Assembly (NCBI RefSeq): GCF_009933175.1
Contig: NZ_MAEJ01000012.1
Span: 124,001-188,000, forward strand
Source: Candidatus Enterococcus huntleyi
GTDB taxonomy: Bacteria > Bacillota > Bacilli > Lactobacillales > Enterococcaceae
Direction: 5' to 3'
Length of the DNA stretch: 64,000 nucleotides
The translations under genes were made by a program, and so were the position numbers. Of this stretch, positions 8,323-17,500 are shown in pieces (position 1 is the first letter of the stretch; every line of letters begins with the position of its first letter). The notes under the pieces are model-generated. The model had not been told where the DNA came from, did not search any database, and was given only the letters and a program-made list of their open reading frames with translations.

Positions 8323-9195
8323 ATGAGCAATGGAACGGGCAATGAAACGATCGTAAATAAAGCGATTAGCTATATTGAAGATAATCTTGATTCTGAAATA
8401 GGTCTTCAAGAAGTCGCGAATCATATTAATTATTCGTATTATCATACCACGCGGATATTTTCTGCTGTTTTAGGGGAATCTGTCGGTAGCTATATTAATA
8501 AACGTAGGCTGTATGAAGCTTCTCAAAAGCTAATTTTTACGAATCAAAAAGTTATCGAGATTGCCTTTGAAAGTGGGTTTGAATCATCGGAAGCATTCAG
8601 CCGAGCTTTTAAACGTCTCTTTAATTTTTCACCAACAAAGTATCGAAATAATGGACTTGATTTAGTCGTAAATAAAAAGGGAAAGCTAGATTCAACACAT
8701 GTGGCTCATATTTCGCAAAATATATCAGTAACACCTCAAATAGTTGAAACGAAAGAGACCGTAATTATCGGAATTAGGGGAGAAACAACGCTTACGATCA
8801 ATGAATTACCGAAGCTATGGGCACAATATATGCGCATCTGTAAAGAGAACCATGTCGAATCAATCGGTTATAGTGTCTGTGAAACAGCTAACGCAACTTA
8901 TCTAAATAATGATAATTTATTTTTTTCAGTAATGATTGGTTCTCCTGCTGAAGCATTTCCGCTTATCCCAGAGACAGTCGTACAAAAGACAATCTCTGGT
9001 GGGAAATATGCAGTATTTCAACACAGCGGCACGCTTAAAAATCTTCCCTTATCCTATGATTATATTTATGGCGTGTGGGCAATGACGTCCAAATCTCAGT
9101 TGGCTGATCGTGATTCTTACGAACTATATAATGGTGAAGCACTCGCCTATGAATCGGCTGAGAATCGTTTGCTCATCTATATTCCTATAAGGTAA
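8323..9195 (+). CDS. AraC family regulator with GyrI-like effector domain
   Basis: 290 residues from the ATG at 8323, preceded by CAGGGGG. The AraC DNA-binding domain with two helix-turn-helix units is N-terminal (about residues 10-110: IGLQEVANHINYSYYHTTRIF and IEIAFESGFESSEAFSRAFKR). From about residue 135 an effector-binding domain of the GyrI/AraC_E_bind fold follows, with PKLWAQYM and a C terminus ending in LLIYIPI. Members of this Rob/SoxS-like group sense small hydrophobic molecules. A second paralogue lies at 16337-17212. Target genes are not evident. Confidence 0.87.
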   Translation: MSNGTGNETIVNKAISYIEDNLDSEIGLQEVANHINYSYYHTTRIFSAVLGESVGSYINKRRLYEASQKLIFTNQKVIEIAFESGFESSEAFSRAFKRLFNFSPTKYRNNGLDLVVNKKGKLDSTHVAHISQNISVTPQIVETKETVIIGIRGETTLTINELPKLWAQYMRICKENHVESIGYSVCETANATYLNNDNLFFSVMIGSPAEAFPLIPETVVQKTISGGKYAVFQHSGTLKNLPLSYDYIYGVWAMTSKSQLADRDSYELYNGEALAYESAENRLLIYIPIR

Positions 9196-9309
9196 ATAAA
9201 ATAATCTGTGAATTCTGATGAGCTAAGCTTGGAAAATCATCCGGTTGTTCAGAAAAGTTAAGAATCATTTTTACTAGAAGAGAGAATAAGTCGAAATCAC
9301 TCAGAGAAT

Positions 9310-10419
9310 TTATAGTTTTATCAATTCGCCGTCAAATGGGAGGCTCGTAGGTTGAATTTTTGCGCTGATTTGTTCAGTTGCCAATTCATTAGATAACGAA
9401 TAGCTGTTCCAACCATTTTCGTCTAAGCCACCCCAACAAATAGCTATTGTCCCTAAAGTGATATCAAAAACCATACTCTTAATTGTGCCAAGAAAGTCTT
9501 CATACCAACCACAACATAAACCTTCTGGATAGTTGGAAAGACATAATTTTTTCAAATCATCCGTTGTTACAGTTACTGATTGCTGCATAAAATCTTCGAT
9601 ATAGTTATACCTAGTAACCGAGTGCTTCATGGCTAGCGGCTCCAAACGAATAATCTCTGGCAAGTGGGCATGATTTGTCGAATGAATATATTTTTGTGTA
9701 GTGGTATGATCAATTTTCTTAAATGATTTAACCCCGTCCAAGGTTTCAAACAAAACAGCTGTACCGTCTTTATCAGCAAGGATTAGATTAATATTATAGC
9801 CGATGGGCATATCCGTTAAAGAGTCTAGCGCTTCGGTGACATTTTTACAGTTTTCTAACAGGGCACGAATCACTGCCCAAAACTGCAATCCGGCAACGTG
9901 TGGCTTACGCATCGGTGGAAAGTTTCCAACTGGTAAACCACAAGAGGTTTGCGCCACAGCTAAGCCAAATTCATTGATACCCTCACTTCTACCAAATAGG
10001 GCAACGCTCCCACCCATGTGCGTGTATCGTCCGTTAACATTCGTTTTACAAAAAGTGAAATCATCAAATTTGTGGGAAAAATCATAGTTTCTTGCCATTA
10101 AGACATGACCGTCTGTAGTCTTTTCAGGAAGTATAGCAAGTAAGGAACAGCCGGGGACTAGATAGGTCATCGTATTATAAACTAATTGGTTTTTATGGAC
10201 ACCAATTGCATCGGCAAAGCCCGCCAGTTCTTGGTTCAAGCCTGGGCAATAGGTGTCAAATAAATTAGTCATTTCTGCTAATTCACTTTCTGGATATCCA
10301 TCTGGTATCTGTTGATTGATCAGGTGCTTGGTGGCACCATTTTGTTTCTTTCCAAGTTGCCAGCCAATTTCATAATTTGTTCCTTTTGCTTCAAACATAG
10401 TAATCTGTATCTTATCCAT
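9310..10419 (-). CDS. Ntn-type amide hydrolase or acyltransferase, C45 family-like
   Basis: 369 residues from the ATG at 10419. VPGCSLLAI (Cys91) followed by an ARNYDF motif (about 109-114) is the N-terminal nucleophile signature of the acyl-CoA:6-aminopenicillanate acyltransferase (C45) and choloylglycine hydrolase clan. In this clan the Cys becomes the catalytic N terminus after cleavage or removal of the preceding segment. Later conserved parts include GRSEGINEFGLAVAQTSC and IHSTNHAHLPE. It probably cleaves a linear amide such as an N-acyl amino acid or bile-salt-like conjugate; I cannot say which. No signal peptide, so likely cytoplasmic. Confidence 0.75.
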   Translation of the reverse strand: MDKIQITMFEAKGTNYEIGWQLGKKQNGATKHLINQQIPDGYPESELAEMTNLFDTYCPGLNQELAGFADAIGVHKNQLVYNTMTYLVPGCSLLAILPEKTTDGHVLMARNYDFSHKFDDFTFCKTNVNGRYTHMGGSVALFGRSEGINEFGLAVAQTSCGLPVGNFPPMRKPHVAGLQFWAVIRALLENCKNVTEALDSLTDMPIGYNINLILADKDGTAVLFETLDGVKSFKKIDHTTTQKYIHSTNHAHLPEIIRLEPLAMKHSVTRYNYIEDFMQQSVTVTTDDLKKLCLSNYPEGLCCGWYEDFLGTIKSMVFDITLGTIAICWGGLDENGWNSYSLSNELATEQISAKIQPTSLPFDGELIKL

Positions 10420-10690
10420 AAGTTTTAACCTGCTTTCTTTTCGTTCTATCCATAGTTTAAAGAACGAAGCAGGCGAAAGCATGATACTTTTTGCGAAGTG
10501 TCAAGGGGCATTTACTATTGTCGGTTTTCGGCAGGATAAAAATGTAGGTTTTGGACAATGAAGAGGGTTGTTAGGTTAGGCGTTATAGTTTTTCTGAGTT
10601 GGTCGATTTAGCACCAGAATAGGGTTAACCGAACTGGATCACTGGCTTAATGTAGCAAACAGTTAATTGAGGTATTTCCAAAAGTCTAAA
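10420..10690. other. Intergenic, nothing recognised
   Basis: Gap between the Ntn hydrolase start and the leu terminator. It should hold the hydrolase promoter (reverse strand), but I cannot place it with confidence. Confidence 0.4.
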
Positions 10691-10733
10691 AAACTGCCCA
10701 AACTTTCTATGAGTGAAGTTTTAGGCAGTTTTC
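10691..10733 (-). terminator. Terminator of the leuABCD operon
   Basis: Arms near AAAACTGCCCAAACTT (10691-10706) and AAGTTTTAGGCAGTTTT (10717-10733). On the reverse strand the hairpin is followed by TTTTTTAGACTTTT. It lies directly after the leuD stop. Confidence 0.8.
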
Positions 10734-10737
10734 TATT

Positions 10738-11322
10738 TTATTTAAATGTAATCATTTTTTTCTCATAGGCTTGGATTTCTGCTTCATAATCCATTGTAAT
10801 ACTGATATCATCAAGACCCTTGACGAGTTTATTTTTCCAGGTTGGTTCGATTTGAAAGGCGTAGTTAGCTTCTGGCGTTTGAACTTCTTGCTTCGGCAAA
10901 TCGATGGTAATTTCTTGGTCAGCGGGTAACTGACTCAATGTATCTCGAATGTCTTGCGCCAGGGTGATTGGCAAGAGGCCATTTTTTAGTGCATTCATAT
11001 AAAATATATCGCTGTAGCTGCCGGCGATGACGGCTTTGAAGCCATAATCTTGAATGGCCCACGCGGCATGTTCACGTGAAGAGCCTGAGCCAAAGTTTTC
11101 ACCTGAAATCAGGATTGTAGCTTCTTTGCGTTCGGGTTTATTTAAGATGAATTCAGGATTAGGCGAACCATCAGCTAAAAAGCGCCATTCATCAAATAGA
11201 TGCTTACCAAAACCGGCTTTATCGACTTGTTTCAAAAAGCCTTTAGGAATGATTTGATCGGTATCAATATTATCATTCATGAGAGGGACGGTTTTTCCAG
11301 TATAAATAGTAAATTTTTCCAT
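10738..11322 (-). CDS. leuD: 3-isopropylmalate dehydratase small subunit
   Basis: 194 residues, the normal length for LeuD. With LeuC it isomerises 2-isopropylmalate to 3-isopropylmalate in leucine synthesis. Landmarks: [14 protein letters not shown] near the N terminus and the swivelling-domain loop [21 protein letters not shown]. The ATG overlaps the leuC stop by one base (TAATG), so the two subunits are translationally coupled. It is the last gene of the leuABCD transcript and is followed by a strong terminator. Confidence 0.97.
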   Translation of the reverse strand: MEKFTIYTGKTVPLMNDNIDTDQIIPKGFLKQVDKAGFGKHLFDEWRFLADGSPNPEFILNKPERKEATILISGENFGSGSSREHAAWAIQDYGFKAVIAGSYSDIFYMNALKNGLLPITLAQDIRDTLSQLPADQEITIDLPKQEVQTPEANYAFQIEPTWKNKLVKGLDDISITMDYEAEIQAYEKKMITFK

Positions 11323-12695
11323 TAGATGACCTCCTTACGACTGTCGACAAAGTTGCCGTGAATAGCGGCTAGCGCAGCCATGACTGGACTGCAAAGGTGA
11401 GTACGGGCGTCTTTTCCTTGGCGACCTTGGAAATTTCGATTCGATGTGGAAGCACAATGGACGCCAGGTGGTACACGGTCAGGATTCATCCCTAGACACA
11501 TCGAGCAGCCAGGTTCGCGCCAGTCAAAACCGGCTTCTTTAAAAATTTTATCTAAGCCAATTTTTTCAGCGGCTTTGCGCACTGGACGAGAGCCAGGGAC
11601 GACAATCGCTGTGACATTTTCATGGACTTTTTTGCCTTCGATAATTTTAGCAGCCTCTTTTAGATCAGAGAGACGACCGTTTGTACAAGAACCGATGAAG
11701 ACATACCCGACAGGAATATCAGCTGGCGTCTGACCAGGTTTTAAGCCCATATAATTGTAGGCTTGTTGCAAGTCGGGGGTTGTAATTTCTGGAAATTGAC
11801 CATCGAAAGGCACACCCATCTCAGGATTTGTGCCCCAAGTAACAAAAGGTACGAGCTGACTGACATCCAGCGTCAAAGTTTTATCATAGACAGCATCCGA
11901 ATCTGTCGGTAATGTTTGCCACTCTTTGATTGCTTCAACCATATTTTTAGGTGCGTATTCACGACCTTCGATATAGGCAAAAGTTTTCTCGTCGGGGGCG
12001 ATTAAACCAATTTTAGCACCGCCTTCAATTGCCATATTACAAATGGTCATACGTTCTTCCATCGACAAGCTTTCAATGGCTTCACCGTAAAATTCTGCGC
12101 CATAACCGACACCAAAGTCAGTCCCGTATTTGGCGATGAGCGCGAGAATAATATCTTTCGCATAGACGCCTTTAGGCAACGTGCCGGTAATATTGATGCC
12201 CATATTCTTGGGTTTATTTTGCCATAAGCATTGCGTGGCAAAGACATGCTCAACTTCACTAGTCCCAATCCCAAAAGCTAGCGCCCCGAATGCACCGTGA
12301 GTAGCCGTATGTGAATCACCGCAGACAATCGTTTTGCCTGGCTGAGTTAGGCCAGTCTCTGGCCCAACCATGTGAACGATTCCTTGACGATCGCTGCCGT
12401 TATCACAGAGTTGAACACCAAATTCTGCACAGTTTTCTTGCAAAGTATCAATCTGTTTTTTAGCGACCAAATCGGTAAAATTGTGAATATCAACCGTCGG
12501 TACATTATGATCCATTGTCGCAAAGGTTCGTTCCGGTCGGCGTAATGTCCGACCCGCTTCACGAATACCGGCAAAGGCTTGCGGTGAAGTCACTTCATGA
12601 ATCAGGTGTAGATCAATATAGAGTAATTGCGGTGCGCCTTCTTCGCCTTGGACGACATGACGCTCCCACAGCTTATCAAATAGTGTTTTTCCCAT
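11322..12695 (-). CDS. leuC: 3-isopropylmalate dehydratase large subunit
   Basis: 457 residues, an aconitase-family 4Fe-4S enzyme. The cluster ligands are visible: Cys in [11 protein letters not shown] and the pair in [34 protein letters not shown] marks the N-terminal domain. A TAGGAGCC-type site precedes the start. It lies 75 bases downstream of leuB and overlaps leuD by one base. It appears intact, with no missing catalytic residue. Confidence 0.97.
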   Translation of the reverse strand: MGKTLFDKLWERHVVQGEEGAPQLLYIDLHLIHEVTSPQAFAGIREAGRTLRRPERTFATMDHNVPTVDIHNFTDLVAKKQIDTLQENCAEFGVQLCDNGSDRQGIVHMVGPETGLTQPGKTIVCGDSHTATHGAFGALAFGIGTSEVEHVFATQCLWQNKPKNMGINITGTLPKGVYAKDIILALIAKYGTDFGVGYGAEFYGEAIESLSMEERMTICNMAIEGGAKIGLIAPDEKTFAYIEGREYAPKNMVEAIKEWQTLPTDSDAVYDKTLTLDVSQLVPFVTWGTNPEMGVPFDGQFPEITTPDLQQAYNYMGLKPGQTPADIPVGYVFIGSCTNGRLSDLKEAAKIIEGKKVHENVTAIVVPGSRPVRKAAEKIGLDKIFKEAGFDWREPGCSMCLGMNPDRVPPGVHCASTSNRNFQGRQGKDARTHLCSPVMAALAAIHGNFVDSRKEVI

Positions 12696-12770
12696 AGTTT
12701 TGGCTCCTTAGTTTCTGATTTTGACAGTTCGTCTGCTACTCTTTTTTACATAGTTGATTTCGTTTTATTA

Positions 12771-13832
12771 TTATATTTTTGCCGTGAAGGCTGTTAATTC
12801 CTGAATCACCGCTTCTGTAAATTCAGCGGTTGTAGCTTGCCCCCCTAAATCGTGAGTCAATAATCCTTGTGCCAGCACAGCATCACAGGCATTTTCGATG
12901 GCTTTAGCCGCTTGTTCTTCTTGGAAAGACTGGCGCAGCATCATCGCCACTGACAGAATCATCGAGATTGGGTTAGCAATCCCTTTGCCAGCGATATCTG
13001 GTGCGGATCCATGAATCGGCTCATAGAGGGAAGGACCATTATCGCTATGACTGGCGCTAGGCAACACACCTAATGAGCCAGGCAAAACAGAGGCCTCATC
13101 GCTGAGAATATCACCAAATAGATTTTCTGTAACAATCACATCGAAGGCTTTGGGATTTTGAATTAATTTCATGGCTGCAGAGTCGACATATTGGTGTTCC
13201 AATTGACAATCTGGATAATCTTTAGCAATTTCTTCAGCAGTTGCTCGCCATAATTTACTAGAGGCTAGGACGTTGGCTTTATCGACAGAAGTGACTTTCT
13301 TGCTACGTCCTTGAGCAATCTTAAAGGCCGCATGAATGATACGCTGAATCTCACTTTTCTGATAACGCGCCGTATCATAAGCCATCGTTTCTGTTAATTC
13401 GCGCGGTTCGCCAAAATAGATACCGCTACTTAATTCACGCACGATGATTAAATCTGTGCCTTCGATAATTTCAGGTTTTAAAGGCGAGAGATGTGATAGG
13501 GCAGAAGAGACAGCTACCGGGCGGATATTAGCAAATAAATCTAGCGCCTTTCGTAAAGCTAACAAACCTTTTTCAGGGGTGTCTGCCATTTTTTCCCACT
13601 TCGGTCCGCCAATCGCACCAAGTAATATTGCGTCGGCTTCCTTACAGGCAGCTAGCGTCGGTTCTGGTAGAGAGGCGTAGGCCTCATCGATACCGGCGCC
13701 CCCAAACGGTTTTTTGTCTATTTTAAATGTCTGGCGACAATTTTTCTCAACAGCGGCTAAGACTTGTAGCCCACTTTCCATAATTTCTGGTCCAATGCCG
13801 TCACCGGCTAAAACAACAATTTTCTTCGTCAT
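12771..13832 (-). CDS. leuB: 3-isopropylmalate dehydrogenase
   Basis: 353 residues, an NAD-dependent beta-decarboxylating dehydrogenase that makes 2-oxoisocaproate from 3-isopropylmalate. Family landmarks: AGDGIGPEIM at the N terminus, LLGAIGGPKW, the substrate-binding RELSSGIYFGEPRE, the metal-binding FGDILSDEASVLPGSLG, and EPIHGSAPDIAGKGIANP. Second gene of the operon, about 100 bases after leuA. Confidence 0.97.
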   Translation of the reverse strand: MTKKIVVLAGDGIGPEIMESGLQVLAAVEKNCRQTFKIDKKPFGGAGIDEAYASLPEPTLAACKEADAILLGAIGGPKWEKMADTPEKGLLALRKALDLFANIRPVAVSSALSHLSPLKPEIIEGTDLIIVRELSSGIYFGEPRELTETMAYDTARYQKSEIQRIIHAAFKIAQGRSKKVTSVDKANVLASSKLWRATAEEIAKDYPDCQLEHQYVDSAAMKLIQNPKAFDVIVTENLFGDILSDEASVLPGSLGVLPSASHSDNGPSLYEPIHGSAPDIAGKGIANPISMILSVAMMLRQSFQEEQAAKAIENACDAVLAQGLLTHDLGGQATTAEFTEAVIQELTAFTAKI

Positions 13833-13934
13833 GTCTTTGCTCCAATCTTGTAGTGAATCTTGTAGCCAATTTTTATAGTTAATCGTGGGTAAACAGCCAG
13901 TCCTTATCGGGTCTAAAGCTTTAACTGAGGACCG

Positions 13935-15449
13935 TTACTTGGCTTGTTTAAAATGATTACTTGCTTGTACGTAGGCTTTTGCCGATGCTTGCAAGACATC
14001 GAAATCGACGCCGATGCCTCTAAATTCGGTGTTGGTTTCTGAATCGACCAGCGTGACACGCACTTCTGCCTGGGCATCTTCACCACCTGTGATGGCTTGA
14101 ATTTCATATTCAGTTAAGTCTGGGTTTTGCTGGAATAGTTCATCAATCGTATTGTAAATTGCTTGAATACTGCCTGATCCAATTTTTGAAGCGACTTTTG
14201 TTTGATTTTCTTCATCAATAATAGAAACAATCGCTCCTTGATAGCCGTTAGAACTATATTGGACTTGGACGTCTGCCAATTTGTATTGCTCGGTTTCTTC
14301 ACGATACTGATCTGCCAGTAATGCGACTAGGTCCTTATCGGTGATTTGTTTTTTCTTATCAGCTAGTGATTTGAAACGTTTGAAGGCTTCTTTGCTATCG
14401 GCTTCGTCCAGTTGATAACCTAATTCTTCCAATTTAGAAGTGAAGGCATGGCGTCCAGATAGTTTGCCTAAAGGCAGTGAATTTTGTGTAACACCCACTA
14501 GCGTCGGGGTGATAATCTCATACGTTTCCGGATTTTTTAGGACACCATCTTGGTGAATACCCGATTCGTGGGCGTAGGCATTATCGCCGACGATTGCTTT
14601 GTTTTTTGGTACAGGAATTCCTGATAGGCGAGAAACGAGTTCGCTGGTTCGTTTGGTTTCATTAAGCACGATTTGTGTCTCGCATTGGTAAAAATCTTTT
14701 CGGATAGCCAATGCCAAAGCGACTTCTTCCAGTGCCGTATTGCCAGCGCGTTCGCCAATCCCATTGACCGCACCTTCGACACGATTGGCGCCATTTTCAA
14801 TTGCTGCTAATGCATTGGCGGTGGCCATGCCTAAGTCATCATGACAATGAGAAGAGAAGGTGATTTCTCGTTCACTCTGAATATTTTCAATCAAAAATTT
14901 AAACAGGGCACCATATTCCGTCGGGTTTGAATAGCCGACCGTGTCAGGAATGTTGATGATTGTCGCGCCCGCATCAATCGCTGTTTGCACGGCTTTTAAT
15001 AGGAAATCATGGTCTGAACGTGAAGCATCTTCAGGTGAGAATTGAACTTTCTCAAATAAACTACGGGCATAACTGACATGCTCTGTGATCGAAGCCAAGA
15101 CTTCTTCTTTGGTCATTTTTAATTTGTATTGCATATGTATATTACTGGTGGCTAGGAACACATGGATTTGTGGATTTACCGCATCCTTCAAGGCTTCATG
15201 GGCACGATCAATGTCTTTTTTCTGACAACGAGCCAGACCTGTGACGGTTGTTTTTTTGACTTGCTGGGCAATTGCTTGAACGGCTTCAAAATCACCAGGG
15301 GAGGCGATTGGAAAACCAGCTTCGATCACATCAATGCCCCATTTTTCTAGCTGTAGGGCAATTTGAACCTTCTCTTTAGTATTAAAATTGACGCCCGGTG
15401 TTTGCTCACCATCTCGTAGGGTTGTATCAAAAAATTGAATCTTTCTCAT
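13935..15449 (-). CDS. leuA: 2-isopropylmalate synthase
   Basis: 504 residues from the ATG at 15449, preceded by AAAAGGAGGAAATT. It condenses acetyl-CoA and 2-oxoisovalerate, the committed step of leucine synthesis. [14 protein letters not shown] opens the TIM barrel; [14 protein letters not shown] carries the metal-binding His pair; [16 protein letters not shown] follows. The C-terminal region (about 390-504) is the LeuA regulatory domain where leucine gives feedback inhibition, so control acts on the enzyme as well as on transcription through the upstream attenuator. First gene of the operon. Confidence 0.97.
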   Translation of the reverse strand: MRKIQFFDTTLRDGEQTPGVNFNTKEKVQIALQLEKWGIDVIEAGFPIASPGDFEAVQAIAQQVKKTTVTGLARCQKKDIDRAHEALKDAVNPQIHVFLATSNIHMQYKLKMTKEEVLASITEHVSYARSLFEKVQFSPEDASRSDHDFLLKAVQTAIDAGATIINIPDTVGYSNPTEYGALFKFLIENIQSEREITFSSHCHDDLGMATANALAAIENGANRVEGAVNGIGERAGNTALEEVALALAIRKDFYQCETQIVLNETKRTSELVSRLSGIPVPKNKAIVGDNAYAHESGIHQDGVLKNPETYEIITPTLVGVTQNSLPLGKLSGRHAFTSKLEELGYQLDEADSKEAFKRFKSLADKKKQITDKDLVALLADQYREETEQYKLADVQVQYSSNGYQGAIVSIIDEENQTKVASKIGSGSIQAIYNTIDELFQQNPDLTEYEIQAITGGEDAQAEVRVTLVDSETNTEFRGIGVDFDVLQASAKAYVQASNHFKQAK

Positions 15450-15483
15450 TATAATTTCCTCCTTTTTCCTTAAAAACGGGTAT

Positions 15484-15532
15484 AAAAAAAGCATCCCATT
15501 AGAAAAGAACCACTTTCTTCTCTAATGCAATG
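15484..15532 (-). terminator. Leucine attenuator: intrinsic terminator in the leuA leader
   Basis: On the reverse strand arms GCATTGCATTAGAGAAGA and TCTTTTCTAATGGGATGC (few mismatches, 18 bases each) enclose a short loop and are followed by seven T. It lies between the leader peptide and the leuA ribosome binding site, so it would stop transcription before leuA when leucine is plentiful. Confidence 0.85.
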
Positions 15533-15538
15533 CGAATA

Positions 15539-15571
15539 GGGACTTCATGAAATGAGTTTCATAAAAGTCCC
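15539..15571 (-). promoter_or_regulatory. Leader hairpin directly after the leader peptide stop
   Basis: On the reverse strand GGGACTTTTATGAAA pairs with TTTCATGAAGTCCC around a 4-base loop. It begins two bases after the TAG of the leader peptide, so a ribosome finishing or stalling on the Leu codons would affect its folding. Probably the pause or switch hairpin of the attenuator. Confidence 0.7.
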
Positions 15572-15573
15572 GG

Positions 15574-15618
15574 CTATAATAATAAAGTTGTGTTGTAAGA
15601 TTTAATTGAGTTTATCAT
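15574..15618 (-). CDS. leuL: Leucine leader peptide, 14 residues
   Basis: ATG at 15618 to TAG at 15574 encodes MINSIKSYNTTLLL, ending in three consecutive TTA leucine codons right before the stop. GGGTGG precedes the ATG by about 7 bases. It is followed at once by a stable hairpin and then by a terminator before leuA. Consecutive codons for the operon product in a short leader peptide are the hallmark of ribosome-mediated attenuation; from memory, the lactococcal leu/ilv operon is controlled in a similar way. Slow translation of the TTA codons when charged tRNA-Leu is scarce would favour read-through. Confidence 0.85.
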   Translation of the reverse strand: MINSIKSYNTTLLL

Positions 15619-15666
15619 CGCAACCACCCGTTAATTGTCAGAATTTTTAAATAATTTGTTGTACTC

Positions 15667-15695
15667 ATCGTATAAAATAATTAAGAACTTGTCAA
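15667..15695 (-). promoter_or_regulatory. leu operon promoter
   Basis: Reverse strand TTGACA (15695-15690), a 17-base spacer and TACGAT (15672-15667). The leader ATG begins about 50 bases downstream of the -10. It is the only strong promoter I see for the leader and leuABCD. Confidence 0.8.
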
Positions 15696-15790
15696 CAGTA
15701 AAATGAAAAAAAGATGAGAAAAGTTCTAATTAACACTTTTTAATATCTAAGTAAAGAGTCTAGGCTAGTGGACTAGCTAAAGAAAAACGA

Positions 15791-15837
15791 ACCAGCTTAA
15801 ACGATTAGAGAAGCATCTCTAATTATCCAAGCTGGCT
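15791..15837 (-). terminator. Terminator after the AraC-VOC gene pair
   Basis: Outer arms ACCAGCTT and AAGCTGGCT with an inner stem ATTAGAGA/TCTCTAAT; followed on the reverse strand by an interrupted T run. It lies just past the stop of the VOC gene. Confidence 0.65.
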
Positions 15838-15875
15838 CATTTCTGAGAGCATTTATTCTTTTGGACGCGCGACGA

Positions 15876-16340
15876 TTATTTTAGGATGCGTTCAATTATG
15901 CCTTTTTTCATGTAGGTTTTTTTGACAAGCTCATCGATCGTTAGTCCTTCATTATGTAGACGTTTCACCATGACTGCTAAATCTTCGCCGACTTCGATGA
16001 TGTGTTTGTCGGGATCGTAAAAACGAATGACTTTTTGGCCCCAAGGCATGGTCGCAACTTCACCTAAAAATTCGATATCTTCGTGTTCAATCCGCGCGAT
16101 AAAAGCATCAAAATCAGGCTCCTCGAAATAAAATTCTGCGACATTTCCACCATAGCTGAAGAAATCTTTCTGACAATTCGTAAATTCTAGCCAAGATTCT
16201 TCCGTTTGAAGCGAAAGTCCACCCGTCAGCGTCGCATTATCACCTAAATCTGAGATGACGCGGACTTGTAAAATCTTCGTGTAAAATGCTTTTGACTGCT
16301 CGATATCTTTGACAACGAGCATTGGTCCTTTGTATTTCAT
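15876..16340 (-). CDS. VOC (glyoxalase-fold) family protein
   Basis: 154 residues from the ATG at 16340, which follows AAGGAGG. The vicinal-oxygen-chelate fold is visible as MLVVKDIEQSKAFYTKILQVRVISDLG at the start and GQKVIRFYDPDKHIIEVGE near residue 120, where FYDP.K..IEVGE is the usual second-half signature. Such proteins are glyoxalase-like enzymes or resistance proteins that bind a metal or a drug. The start overlaps the AraC stop by four bases (ATGA), so both are one operon and the regulator probably senses the compound this protein handles. Confidence 0.82.
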   Translation of the reverse strand: MKYKGPMLVVKDIEQSKAFYTKILQVRVISDLGDNATLTGGLSLQTEESWLEFTNCQKDFFSYGGNVAEFYFEEPDFDAFIARIEHEDIEFLGEVATMPWGQKVIRFYDPDKHIIEVGEDLAVMVKRLHNEGLTIDELVKKTYMKKGIIERILK

Positions 16341-17212
16341 CGTTCTTTTCCTCCTTGTGCTTTCGTAATGGGTACCCAAACTTGATAGCTTGTATTTTGT
16401 GGATCTGGGTCTATATAAACCTCGATATCTGGTAAATCAACATACTTATAACCAGAAGTCGGTAGCCATTCTGAATAGATTTGAGTTTGTAATTCCTGAA
16501 TCGAGCGTCCTGTCCCTTGACTTGGGAAAATGGCCCAAGTAGCTGCCGGAATGAGCTTTGTCTCGAAATTATGTGCTTGCTGGCTACTCGTTTGATCATT
16601 GCTGACAGCGATGGCGTATAGCCCTTCATCATTTGCCTGACTGAAACTAATGCCCAACATTCCTTTAGGTTCACCAGTCATTAATGCCACTAATTGTAGA
16701 ATCGTGCCGTCTCTACGGGCCTGATCCCACATTTTGGGAATTTCTTGGAAATTTGTTTGGACATCGGTAGTGATCTTTTGAGAAATACCCACCACTTGAA
16801 ACGCTGGTTTTTCTTCAATCTGATAGGTAAGCTCTTTGGCACCACTGATATTTAAATGGAAGCGGATAGGCGCAAAAGTCTTTACTGGTACTGTCCCACT
16901 TTTTAGCGCAGATGGAGCCACACCATGAATTAATTTGAAGGCTCGATTAAAGGCGGTGGGTGAAGAGTAGCCATATTTTAAGGCAACATCAGTCACGCTA
17001 TTCTCGCCATTTTGCAGATCCACTGCTGCCAGTGAAAGTTTCCTTTTTCGCACATATTCTGAAACAGTCATGCCTGACATGTATAGAAAGAGTCGTTGGT
17101 ATTGAAACGCTGAGCAACGAGCAATTTCACCTAGCTTTTTATAATTAATTTTTTCCAAAAGAGTTGCTTCGATATAATCAATCGAACGGTTTAAGTCGGT
17201 CGTCCAGTTCAT
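16337..17212 (-). CDS. AraC family regulator with GyrI-like effector domain
   Basis: 291 residues. N-terminal AraC helix-turn-helix domain (about 8-105: YKKLGEIARCSAFQYQRLFLYMSGMTVSEYVRKRKL and VTDVALKYGYSSPTAFNRAFKLIHG), then a GyrI-like effector-binding domain (about 128-290: PKMWDQAR, ATWAIFPSQGTGRSIQELQTQIYSEWLPTSGY, ending YQVWVPITK). Same architecture as 8323-9195. The stop overlaps the downstream VOC start. Probably activates this pair in response to a small hydrophobic compound (inference). Confidence 0.88.
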   Translation of the reverse strand: MNWTTDLNRSIDYIEATLLEKINYKKLGEIARCSAFQYQRLFLYMSGMTVSEYVRKRKLSLAAVDLQNGENSVTDVALKYGYSSPTAFNRAFKLIHGVAPSALKSGTVPVKTFAPIRFHLNISGAKELTYQIEEKPAFQVVGISQKITTDVQTNFQEIPKMWDQARRDGTILQLVALMTGEPKGMLGISFSQANDEGLYAIAVSNDQTSSQQAHNFETKLIPAATWAIFPSQGTGRSIQELQTQIYSEWLPTSGYKYVDLPDIEVYIDPDPQNTSYQVWVPITKAQGGKER

Positions 17213-17424
17213 TTACTTGCTTGCCTCCACACATTCAGTATACATTTATTTACATTTAAAAACCTTACATTTGGAATCTATTTAATGCGAGGTATTACTA
17301 ATATCATACCATCAAATTAGTAGCGAATCGATAGTAGTTTTTGATAGATTTTATGGCAAACGGATAGGCTAACCTATTGCGAAATTTGCCTACGAACTAA
17401 AAAAATAAGCGAATTTTTTTAAAA

Positions 17425-17477
17425 ACAAACAGTGTATAACACTTTACAACAGTTCTGTACTGTTGTATACTGTTTGT
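17425..17477 (+). promoter_or_regulatory. Promoter and inverted-repeat operator of the GntR-ABC operon
   Basis: TTTACA (17443-17448), a 17-base spacer and TATACT (17466-17471) form a good vegetative promoter. It is bracketed by ACAAACAGT (17425-17433) and its inverted copy ACTGTTTGT (17469-17477); an inner ACAACAG/CTGTTGT pair lies between them. The promoter sits inside a GntR-type operator, so autorepression is likely. Confidence 0.75.
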
Positions 17478-17500
17478 GAAAAGCGAGGAGCGAATAAAAA

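Noticed and set aside
15484-15700. T-box riboswitch before leuA
   Set aside because: No T-box core sequence (AGGGTGGNACCGCG type) or Stem I is present; the Leu leader peptide explains control better.
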